64,000 nucleotides of DNA from Roseovarius atlanticus. GTDB taxonomy: Bacteria > Pseudomonadota > Alphaproteobacteria > Rhodobacterales > Rhodobacteraceae. Made by a program: the position numbers and the translations under genes. Shown here piece by piece: positions 23,337 through 30,669 of this stretch. Where the stretch lies: NCBI RefSeq assembly GCF_001441615.1, contig NZ_LAXJ01000029.1:1-64000 (forward strand). Reading direction: 5' to 3'. The notes beneath the pieces are model-generated. The model saw only the letters and a list, made by a program, of their open reading frames with translations, was not told the origin of the DNA and did not search any database. Numbering within the stretch: the stretch's first letter is position 1; the number at the start of each line of letters is the position of its first letter.

Positions 23337-23393
23337 GGGTGCCCGAGAGAGGGTGCCCGGACCTGATCCTGTCCCTCATTCCGGAGTTTCCCG
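23337..23393 (+). promoter_or_regulatory. leader hairpin of the methylase-helicase gene
   Basis: GGGTGCCC at 23337-23344 and again at 23351-23358 can pair with each other (G-T pairs in the middle) around a GAGAGA loop. GATCCTGTCCCTCATTCCGG at 23365 then repeats the leader of the gene at 19324, ending in the GGAGTTT ribosome-binding site. Confidence 0.5.
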
Positions 23394-26300
23394 ATGACCC
23401 ATCTTGCCCCTTTTGCGCGGGCGTCCGTGCCTGCGCCCGTTGTTCCGTTTGCAGCAAATCCTGCTCCTGCGATCGTTGCCGTCGCCGAGGCGCTGCAGCC
23501 CGATCTCTCGCAGGGGTTCCAGATCGATGCGCTGCGCCTGCGGCTGGAACTGGAGCGCGCCTTTGGCGGTTCCGATGCGACAGGCGCCTGGGACTGGAAG
23601 CTCGCCTATGAGGCGGGCGAGGTGGCGCTGGTCCTCTTCCTGCGGAAATTCGGCCGCGCGCTGCTGGCCCGGTCTGGCTCGCCAGCGGCGCTGTTGCCCA
23701 TCCTCGCCAAGGTGTCAGCTCTCTTGCCCACGCACACAAGGCGTTCGGAAGAGATGGAGCGGTTCCAGCAGTTCAGCACGCCCCTGCCCATGGGGCTCGC
23801 GGCGATGGCTGCCGCACGGATCGACGTGGGCGATCTCGTCCTCGAGCCCTCAGCGGGGACCGGGCTTCTAGCGATCCTCGCAGAGATCGCAGGCGGCAGT
23901 CTTTCGCTGAACGAGCTGGCCGAAACCCGCGCCTATCTTCTTGGCTTGCTGTTCCCGGGTCGCCCGGTCACGCGGTTCGATGCCGCGCAGATCGATGATC
24001 ATCTCGACGCCTCCTCAAGTCCGAGCGTCGTCCTGATGAACCCGCCTTTCTCGGCTGTGGCCAATGTCGATGGTCGGACAACCGAGGCGACGGCCCGACA
24101 TCTGCGCTCGGCCCTCGCGCGCCTGGCCCCCGGCGGACGGCTCGTTGCCATCACAGGGGCAGCATTTGCGCCGGATGCGCCTGCCTGGGCCGACACCTTT
24201 GGCCGTCTGACCGAGGCGTCCCATCTCGTCTTTACGGGTGCCGTGTCGGGCGCGGCTTTCGCCAAGCACGGCACCAGCTTCGAGACGCGGATTTCTGTCT
24301 TTGACAAATGCCGCGGCGGCGAGACGGGCGGCACCACCGCAGACCTGCGCCAACCCACGTCCCCGGACGTGGCGCATCTGATGTCGCGGGTCGCCGCGGA
24401 GGTTCCGCCACGCCTCGAACTGGAACAGGCCACAAAAGCGGGTCTGGGCCACACTTCCCTCTTCCCGGGAAGTCATACCCCCACCACACGCACTACCATC
24501 AGCCGATCGCGCGCGACCTCGGCGGCTCAAATGGCGACACCTGAAACGCCGATTGAGGCCGAGGAACTGGACTACGCTCTCCGCGACGCCGCCGGGGACG
24601 AAGACGCCGCACGGCTGTCCGACGCGATCTACGAGACCTTCCGTCTGCAGGCTATCGACATCCCAGACGCCGCATCGCACCCGACCAAGCTTGTGCAATC
24701 GGCGGCCATGGCCTCTGTCGCACCTCCGAAACCCTCCTATCGCCCCAAGCTTCCGGCGACCATCCTGCGCGACGGCATGCTCTCCGACGCGCAGCTCGAG
24801 ACCGTCATCTACGCGGGGGAGGCGCATGGCGCATATCTCGCAGGGTCTTGGATCGTCGATGAGACCGGCGACATGGTCTCGGCCGCGCCCGACGAAGCCG
24901 CGGGCGCCGTCCGCTTCCGCCGGGGTTTCTTCCTCGGCGATGGCACCGGGGCGGGCAAGGGCCGTCAGTCGGCCGGGATCTTGCTCGACAACTGGGTTCG
25001 AGGAAGACGCAAGGCGCTCTGGATATCGAAAAGCGACAAGCTTCTCGAGGATGCGCAGCGCGACTGGTCCGCGCTCGGTCAGGAGCGGCTGCTCGTCACA
25101 CCGCTCTCGCGCTTCGCGCAAGGCCGCGACATCCCGCTCGCCGAGGGCATTCTCTTCACCACCTATGCCACACTGCGTTCTGAAGAACGCGGCGCTAAGA
25201 AATCCCGCGTCGACCAGATCGTCGACTGGCTGGGGGCGGATTTCGACGGGGTGATCCTCTTCGACGAAAGCCATGCCATGGCGAATGCTGCCGGGGGCAA
25301 AGGCGAGCGGGGCGATACCATGGCCTCGCAGCAGGGCAGGGCGGGTCTGCGCCTGCAGCACAAACTTCCGAATGCCCGCGTGGTCTATGTCTCGGCCACG
25401 GGCGCGACGACGGTCCACAACCTTGCCTATGCGCAGCGTCTCGGTCTCTGGGGCGGGGAGGATTTCCCGTTCGCAACCCGGGCGGAATTTGTGGAAGCCA
25501 TTGAGGCTGGCGGTGTCGCGGCGATGGAGGTTCTTGCCCGCGACCTCCGGGCGCTCGGTCTCTACACGGCGCGGTCGCTGTCCTATGACGGTGTCGAATA
25601 CGAGATGCTCGAACATGCGCTCAGCCCCGAGCAGCGCGGCATTTACGATGCCTATGCAGGGGCCTTCGCCATCATTCACAACAACCTGACCGCGGCGTTG
25701 GATGCGGCGAACATTTCTGGCAAGAGCGGCACGTTGAACCGTCAGGCGAAATCCGCCGCGCGGTCCGCCTTCGAGTCCGCCAAGCAGCGATTCTTCGGCC
25801 ATTTGCTCACCTCGATGAAGACCCCCACGCTAATCGCATCCATCGATGCAGATCTGGCTGCGGGTCACGCGGCGGTCATCCAGATCGTCTCGACGGGTGA
25901 GGCGCTGATGGAACGCCGCCTGTCGGAGATCCCAACCGACGAATGGAATGATATCCGTTGTGACATCACACCCAGGGAATACGTTCTGGACTACCTCGCC
26001 CATTCCTTCCCGGTGCAGCTCTACGAGCCTTTCACCGACAGCGAGGGCAACCTCTCGTCGCGCCCCGTCACGCGCGACGGCCAACCGGTCGAATGCCGCG
26101 AAGCCGTCCGGCGTCGTGACGCGCTGATCGAGAAACTGGCTTCGCTTCCGCCCGTGCCGGGTGCACTCGACCAGATCGTCCAGCGCTTCGGCACCGATCT
26201 CGTGGCCGAAGTCACAGGGCGCTCGCGGCGCATCGTGCGCAAGGGCGAAGGGCATTCGGCACGGCTCGTGGTGGAGAACCGGGCCGGAGCCGCGAACCTC

Positions 26301-27770
26301 ACTGAGACCCAAGCCTTCATGGATGACGAAAAGCCTATTCTGATCTTCTCGGATGCCGGGGGCACGGGGCGCAGCTACCACGCCGATCTTGGGGCGAAGA
26401 ACCAGCGCTTGCGGGTCCACTACCTCCTGGAACCCGGCTGGAAGGCAGATGCGGCGATCCAGGGCCTCGGGCGCACAAACCGCACCAATCAGGCGCAGCC
26501 GCCACTGTTCCGACCGGTCGCCACTGATGTGAAAGCGGAGAAGCGGTTCCTGTCGACCATTGCGCGCCGCCTCGACACGCTTGGCGCCATCACGCGCGGC
26601 CAGCGCCAGACCGGCGGGCAGGGGTTGTTCCGCCCCGAGGACAACCTCGAGTCGCCTTACGCCCGCGACGCGCTGCGCCAGCTTTACCGCCGCATCTTTC
26701 GCGGCGATCTGGCTGGCTGCTCGCTCGGGGCTTTCGAGGATGCCACTGGCCTTGAGCTCACCGATGACAATGGGCTGAAGGACGACCTGCCGCCGATCAC
26801 GACCTTCCTCAATCGCCTGCTGGCGCTGACGATCGACATGCAGGCCGTGCTGTTCGCGGGTTTCGAAGAACTCCTCGACCAGCGGATCGAGGGTGCCATC
26901 GCCGCCGGGGTCTACGATCTCGGGCTCGAGACACTCCGTGCTGAGAGCTTCCGGGTGACCGACGTACAGGTCATCTACACCCATCCGGGCTCCGGCGCGG
27001 AAACCCAGCTGCTGACCATCGCGGAAAAGCGCCGCAACACGCCTACCTCACTGGCCGATGCGCTCGAATGGCTGGATGACCCGCAGGCGCGGCTTCTGGT
27101 CAACAGCCGCTCGGGCCGGGCTGCCGTGCAGGTTCCTGCCACCAGTCACATGCTGGACGATGGGACCATCGAGCCGCGCCTCCGCCTGATCCGCCCGCTT
27201 GATGCCAGCACGGTCCCGGCCAAGGTCATGGAGGACACCCACTGGCTCGAGGCCGACCGCGCGGCCTTCACTGCGGCGTGGACTGCGGAACTGGCCGAGG
27301 TGCCGGAGTTTTCGGACTCCACGCTGCACATCGTGGCAGGTCTGCTGCTGCCGATCTGGAAGCAGCTTCCCCAGGATGAAACCCGCGTCTACCGCCTGCA
27401 GACCGATGACGGGCAGCGCATCATCGGCCGCCGCGTCTCGCCTGCCTGGGTCGCGACCACGCTGGCCGCCGATGCGCCCAAGCTCTCGGCCGCGCAGGTC
27501 CATGCCCTCGTTCTGGAGGGCAAGACCGTGGTGCGCCTGTCGGAAGGGATGGAATTGCACCGCTCGCGCGTCATGGGCGCGAACCGGATCGAACTGTCGG
27601 GCTTCTCGGAGGCAGCCAAGGATCGGCTCAAGGCCGATGGCTTCTTCTCGGAGATCATCAGTTGGAAGCTTCGGCTGTTCTGCCCGACCGACGCCGATGG
27701 TGTCGCGATACTGGATCGTCTGCTTGCACGTTGTCCTGTTGCAAGGCTACATGATCGCGGAGGTTGTTAA
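23394..27770 (+). CDS. DNA methylase / strawberry-notch helicase fusion
   Basis: This 1458-residue protein is the largest in the window. Residues 120-320 form an adenine-type methyltransferase (DLVLEPSAGTGLLAILAE as motif I, VLMNPPFS with NPPF at 216-219 as motif IV). From about residue 450 follows a strawberry-notch-type SF2 NTPase: FLGDGTGAGKGRQSAGILLD near 517, VILFDESHAMANAAGG near 624, VVYVSATGATTVHNLAYAQR, and ILIFSDAGGTGRSYHADL with AAIQGLGRTNRTNQAQPPLF near 1020. These giant proteins are conserved on alphaproteobacterial plasmids and phages; whether they protect plasmid DNA, modify it on entry or act on host DNA is unknown. It is followed 4 bp later by a Toprim gene, so the two are probably one operon. 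Confidence 0.9.
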   Translation: MTHLAPFARASVPAPVVPFAANPAPAIVAVAEALQPDLSQGFQIDALRLRLELERAFGGSDATGAWDWKLAYEAGEVALVLFLRKFGRALLARSGSPAALLPILAKVSALLPTHTRRSEEMERFQQFSTPLPMGLAAMAAARIDVGDLVLEPSAGTGLLAILAEIAGGSLSLNELAETRAYLLGLLFPGRPVTRFDAAQIDDHLDASSSPSVVLMNPPFSAVANVDGRTTEATARHLRSALARLAPGGRLVAITGAAFAPDAPAWADTFGRLTEASHLVFTGAVSGAAFAKHGTSFETRISVFDKCRGGETGGTTADLRQPTSPDVAHLMSRVAAEVPPRLELEQATKAGLGHTSLFPGSHTPTTRTTISRSRATSAAQMATPETPIEAEELDYALRDAAGDEDAARLSDAIYETFRLQAIDIPDAASHPTKLVQSAAMASVAPPKPSYRPKLPATILRDGMLSDAQLETVIYAGEAHGAYLAGSWIVDETGDMVSAAPDEAAGAVRFRRGFFLGDGTGAGKGRQSAGILLDNWVRGRRKALWISKSDKLLEDAQRDWSALGQERLLVTPLSRFAQGRDIPLAEGILFTTYATLRSEERGAKKSRVDQIVDWLGADFDGVILFDESHAMANAAGGKGERGDTMASQQGRAGLRLQHKLPNARVVYVSATGATTVHNLAYAQRLGLWGGEDFPFATRAEFVEAIEAGGVAAMEVLARDLRALGLYTARSLSYDGVEYEMLEHALSPEQRGIYDAYAGAFAIIHNNLTAALDAANISGKSGTLNRQAKSAARSAFESAKQRFFGHLLTSMKTPTLIASIDADLAAGHAAVIQIVSTGEALMERRLSEIPTDEWNDIRCDITPREYVLDYLAHSFPVQLYEPFTDSEGNLSSRPVTRDGQPVECREAVRRRDALIEKLASLPPVPGALDQIVQRFGTDLVAEVTGRSRRIVRKGEGHSARLVVENRAGAANLTETQAFMDDEKPILIFSDAGGTGRSYHADLGAKNQRLRVHYLLEPGWKADAAIQGLGRTNRTNQAQPPLFRPVATDVKAEKRFLSTIARRLDTLGAITRGQRQTGGQGLFRPEDNLESPYARDALRQLYRRIFRGDLAGCSLGAFEDATGLELTDDNGLKDDLPPITTFLNRLLALTIDMQAVLFAGFEELLDQRIEGAIAAGVYDLGLETLRAESFRVTDVQVIYTHPGSGAETQLLTIAEKRRNTPTSLADALEWLDDPQARLLVNSRSGRAAVQVPATSHMLDDGTIEPRLRLIRPLDASTVPAKVMEDTHWLEADRAAFTAAWTAELAEVPEFSDSTLHIVAGLLLPIWKQLPQDETRVYRLQTDDGQRIIGRRVSPAWVATTLAADAPKLSAAQVHALVLEGKTVVRLSEGMELHRSRVMGANRIELSGFSEAAKDRLKADGFFSEIISWKLRLFCPTDADGVAILDRLLARCPVARLHDRGGC

Positions 27771-27773
27771 CCC

Positions 27774-28805
27774 ATGTATTCCGAGACCGAAGACCTCGTG
27801 CGCGATCTGGCAGAAATTGCCGAAGGCGTCTGTCGTGCCTACCTTCCCGCCGGACGGCGGGAAGGATCCTACTGGATCGTCGGCGATCTGCAGAACAACC
27901 CCGGCCGATCACTCTTCGTGCGGTTGACGGGCCCTGCGTCGGGACCAGGGGCAGCGGGCAAGTTTACGGATGGGGCCACAGGCGAGCATGGCGATCTCCT
28001 GGACATCATCCGCGCCCGGACGGGGATCACGCGCTTCCCCGACCTTCTCGCCGAGGCCCGAGCGCATCTTGGCCGTCCGCAGCCGGTCGTCCCGGATAGG
28101 CAAGAGCCGAGGAAGGCCAAGGCGCCCGGTGGCACTCCTGCGGCGGCGTCGCGCTTGTTTGCTGCCTCGAACCCGATCACAGGCACGCTTGCTGAGACCT
28201 ACCTCCGTTCCCGGGGCATCACCCAATTCGGGGCGAAGGGTGCGTTGCGCTTCCATCCGAAGTGCTGGCATCGGGAAGAGGGGCAGACCCGGAGCATCCC
28301 CAGACCGGCGATGATCGCGGCGGTTACCGATGGGGCAGGGGCCGTGCAGGGCGTGCATCGCACCTGGCTGGCGCCTGACGGACAGGGGAAGGCGGCAGTG
28401 AGTCCAGAGCGTCGGGCTATGGGTCACCTCCTCTGCAATGCTGTCAGGCTCACCCCGCACGATGACATCCTCGTCGTCGGCGAAGGCATCGAGACCATGC
28501 TGTCCCTGTCCGAGGCGGCCCCCGGCCTTCCCGTCTGGGCGGCGCTCTCGTCGGGACACCTCGGGGCGGTCCTGCTGCCGGAGGGGCTCCAGCGCCTCTA
28601 CATCGCCATCGACCGCGATCCGGCCGGGCAACGAGCGGCAGGGAGGTTGAGCGCCAGAGCCTCCGAGGTCGGGGTGCATGTGCGGGTGCTGGAACCGCGG
28701 CTCGGGGATTTCAACGATGATCTTCGGGCGAACGGCAAGGACGCGCTGCGCCAGCATCTGGCAGGTCAGATCGGGCCAGAGGATCGGCATCGCCTGCCCA
28801 GCTGA
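27774..28805 (+). CDS. Toprim-domain primase-like protein
   Basis: This 343-residue protein starts 4 bp after the methylase-helicase stop. The N-terminal part (GEHGDLLDIIRARTGITRFP) is the region found before Toprim in plasmid primase-like proteins, and the Toprim core is LTPHDDILVVGEGIETMLSL followed by LYIAIDRDPAGQRAAGRL. The conserved Glu and the D-x-D pair needed for metal-dependent phosphotransfer are present. No zinc finger of the DnaG type is evident, so it may be a primase remnant or a nuclease. It belongs to the same module as its neighbours. Confidence 0.85.
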   Translation: MYSETEDLVRDLAEIAEGVCRAYLPAGRREGSYWIVGDLQNNPGRSLFVRLTGPASGPGAAGKFTDGATGEHGDLLDIIRARTGITRFPDLLAEARAHLGRPQPVVPDRQEPRKAKAPGGTPAAASRLFAASNPITGTLAETYLRSRGITQFGAKGALRFHPKCWHREEGQTRSIPRPAMIAAVTDGAGAVQGVHRTWLAPDGQGKAAVSPERRAMGHLLCNAVRLTPHDDILVVGEGIETMLSLSEAAPGLPVWAALSSGHLGAVLLPEGLQRLYIAIDRDPAGQRAAGRLSARASEVGVHVRVLEPRLGDFNDDLRANGKDALRQHLAGQIGPEDRHRLPS

Positions 28806-28943
28806 GCTGCATCGCGCAGGGGGGTCTGGGAGTGCGGGGCAGGGGGCTGCATCCCAGTCGTGGCTCTGGATCGTCGTCTTCACCCCATCCCGGGCAATCT
28901 CATCCACCCGTCACCCGAGCGGCCTTCAAGAGATGGGCAGGCG

Positions 28944-29103
28944 GCCGTCAAAGGGGTCGCCCCTTCAAGGACGGGGGGCGACTGATTTCCGCCGGCGGGG
29001 ACGAGCCCCGCCTTTGCATCGCGAGACAAATCAGTCGCTCCCCGTCCTCCTCCACATGCGTTCCGGCCCCGAAAGGGGGTGAAGAGGCGGCCCCCGTGAC
29101 GGC
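28944..29103. other. GC-rich structured intergenic element, possible RNA
   Basis: The 364-bp gap 28806-29169 has no supported gene but strong folding potential. The 20-nt arms at 28969-28988 and 29028-29047 are complementary with one G-T pair. Inside them lie GGCGGGG (28994-29000) and CCCCGCC (29006-29012). AAGGGG-TCG-CCCCTT (28951-28965) and CCCC-GAAA-GGGG (29067-29078) flank the main stem, and GCCGTCA (28944-28950) can close the structure with TGACGGC (29097-29103). It could be a structured leader of the gene at 29170, a small RNA or a single-strand origin. No direction can be fixed from the sequence. Confidence 0.55.
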
Positions 29104-29169
29104 TTTCGCAGCCCATGAAGGCCGCGCGGGTTGACGCGCGGACAAGACAGGCCCGGAGGCAAGAAACCG

Positions 29170-30102
29170 ATGACGATCCATACCCGCGACGACGCGTATG
29201 AACCCGCCCACACCGCATCCCAGACCGCCCATGCGCTCGACGAGCTGCAGCTCTATGGCTACCGCCCCTTTGACGAGCCCGATCCGCGCCCGATGCCAGA
29301 TGGGCAGCGCCTCGCCGTCGCCGTCGCCGACATCTTCGACGCCCTCGTTGCGACCCTCGAAGACACCCGCATGGAACCCGACCTCGAAGAAGTGCTCTGG
29401 GGCCAGGTCAACCTCTTCCACCGCGCCACGGCCCGGATCGAGCGGACGCTCGATGAGAACGAGCAGGCGCAGCGCCGCCTCCAGCGCGAGCAGGACGGCT
29501 CCGAAGTGAAGTCCGTCGAACTCGAGCGCCTGACGGCCGAAGGCCTGACTCTCGTTGAACGGCGCAACTGCATGGACATGATGCGCGATCACGCCGCCAC
29601 CGAGTTCGTCCATCACATGGGATCGACCTGGCGCCCCCGCACCGGCTCGATGGTGAACCGCCAGCACATGACCGCCGCCCTGATCGACAGCCGCGACTTC
29701 CTGGCCGCCAAGCGCCGCGCCGAGACCGAGGTAATGCTTCCCGCAGGCCCCAAGGTCGCCCTCACCGGCGGGACCGATTTCAACGATCACCGCCTGATCT
29801 GGGGCAAGCTCGACCAGGTCCGGACCAAGTATCCCGACATGGTCCTCCTGCACGGTGGCAGCCCGAAGGGCGCAGAACTCATCGCCGCCAAATGGGCCGA
29901 AGCCCGGGGCGTGACGCAGGTGGCCTTCAAGCCCGACTGGACCAAGCACGCCAAGGCGGCGCCCTTCAAGCGCAACGACGCGATGCTGGATGTGCTCCCG
30001 GTCGGGGTCCTTGTCTTCCCCGGAACCGGTATCCAGGAAAACCTCGCCGACAAGGCCAAGAAGCTTGGCATCCCGGTCATGAAGTTCGAGAAGGGGGCGT
30101 GA
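29170..30102 (+). CDS. DUF2493 (YspA/SLOG-type) protein
   Basis: This 310-residue protein has a C-terminal DUF2493 domain: KVALTGGTDFNDHRLIWGKL near 195, then MVLLHGGSPKGAELIAAKWA, VTQVAFKPDWTKHAKAAPFK and VLVFPGTGIQENLADKAKKL. This is a Rossmann-like SLOG fold related to nucleotide-binding DprA and YspA; members are thought to sense nucleotide ligands. The N-terminal 170 residues are acidic and helical. ATG 29170 follows GGAGG by 10 bp. The gene ends in a hairpin that overlaps its stop codon. Confidence 0.88.
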   Translation: MTIHTRDDAYEPAHTASQTAHALDELQLYGYRPFDEPDPRPMPDGQRLAVAVADIFDALVATLEDTRMEPDLEEVLWGQVNLFHRATARIERTLDENEQAQRRLQREQDGSEVKSVELERLTAEGLTLVERRNCMDMMRDHAATEFVHHMGSTWRPRTGSMVNRQHMTAALIDSRDFLAAKRRAETEVMLPAGPKVALTGGTDFNDHRLIWGKLDQVRTKYPDMVLLHGGSPKGAELIAAKWAEARGVTQVAFKPDWTKHAKAAPFKRNDAMLDVLPVGVLVFPGTGIQENLADKAKKLGIPVMKFEKGA

Positions 30103-30108
30103 GCCCCC
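30093..30108 (+). terminator. hairpin overlapping the DUF2493 gene stop
   Basis: GGGGGC and GCCCCC form a 6-bp stem with a GTGA loop that contains the TGA stop codon (30100-30102). No T run follows. Confidence 0.4.
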
Positions 30109-30165
30109 GACTTCAATCCGGGACAGAACATTGTGGAAGCGTCGAAGAGCGCTTGATATTGTGGT

Positions 30166-30186
30166 CTGGAGAGAGGCGCCAGCAAC
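30166..30186 (+). promoter_or_regulatory. possible leader hairpin of the WGR gene
   Basis: CTGG (30166-30169) and CCAG (30179-30182) pair around AGAGAGGCG, directly before the WGR gene start. The purine-rich AGAGAGG loop is like that in other leaders of this plasmid; there is no clear ribosome-binding site besides it. Confidence 0.35.
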
Positions 30187-30549
30187 ATGTTCGACATATC
30201 GCAGCAAATGGAAGTGTTCCCGACAACGGTCGATCTCAAGCGGATCGACCCGTCTCTCAACATGCGGCGCTTCTATCGAATGAGCGTTCAGCCGGACCTG
30301 TTTGGCGGCGCATGCCTTGTGCGGGAATGGGGCCGTATCGGGTTTCGAGGGCAGATGCTAATCGAACAGCACCCGGACGAGGGCAGGGCGGTCAACGCAC
30401 TCATGAAGCTTGCGGCGACGAAGAATCGGAGGGGGTATCAAGCGTTCGGGAACTCATCAGAAACGACCCGGAATTCGGTCGTCTTTATGGACGCCGCTGA
30501 TTGTGGTGGAAATGTTGACGTACTTCACGTAGGTGAGCCTCGTCGTTGA
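30187..30549 (+). CDS. WGR-domain protein
   Basis: This 120-residue protein consists mainly of a WGR domain: DPSLNMRRFYRMSVQPDLFG, LVREWGRIGFRGQMLIEQHP and VNALMKLAATKNRRGYQ. WGR domains bind DNA ends or nicks in PARP proteins, and small stand-alone versions are frequent on alphaproteobacterial plasmids. The last 30 residues after RRGYQ look unlike the family and may come from a frame change near 30450. It lies just before the type III restriction genes but its base composition fits the plasmid backbone better. Confidence 0.8.
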   Translation: MFDISQQMEVFPTTVDLKRIDPSLNMRRFYRMSVQPDLFGGACLVREWGRIGFRGQMLIEQHPDEGRAVNALMKLAATKNRRGYQAFGNSSETTRNSVVFMDAADCGGNVDVLHVGEPRR

Positions 30550-30669
30550 AATGCCCAATTCACACGGTCTTTCGCCTCGATCTGGAGAAGCTTCTTCGGC
30601 TAAAAGCTCTGGACAAGGGTGGCCGCAAACGGGTCTGAGCAGCGCACTTCCTCTACTCGCAAGTTGTAA

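Noticed and set aside
24015..25802. 595-codon minus-strand frame within the methylase-helicase gene
   Set aside because: No domain is recognisable, and the plus strand encodes conserved helicase motifs over the same span.
28832..29134. 100-codon plus-strand frame in the 28.8-29.2 kb gap
   Set aside because: Pro/Arg/Gly-rich, no ribosome-binding site, and it runs through the inverted-repeat structure.
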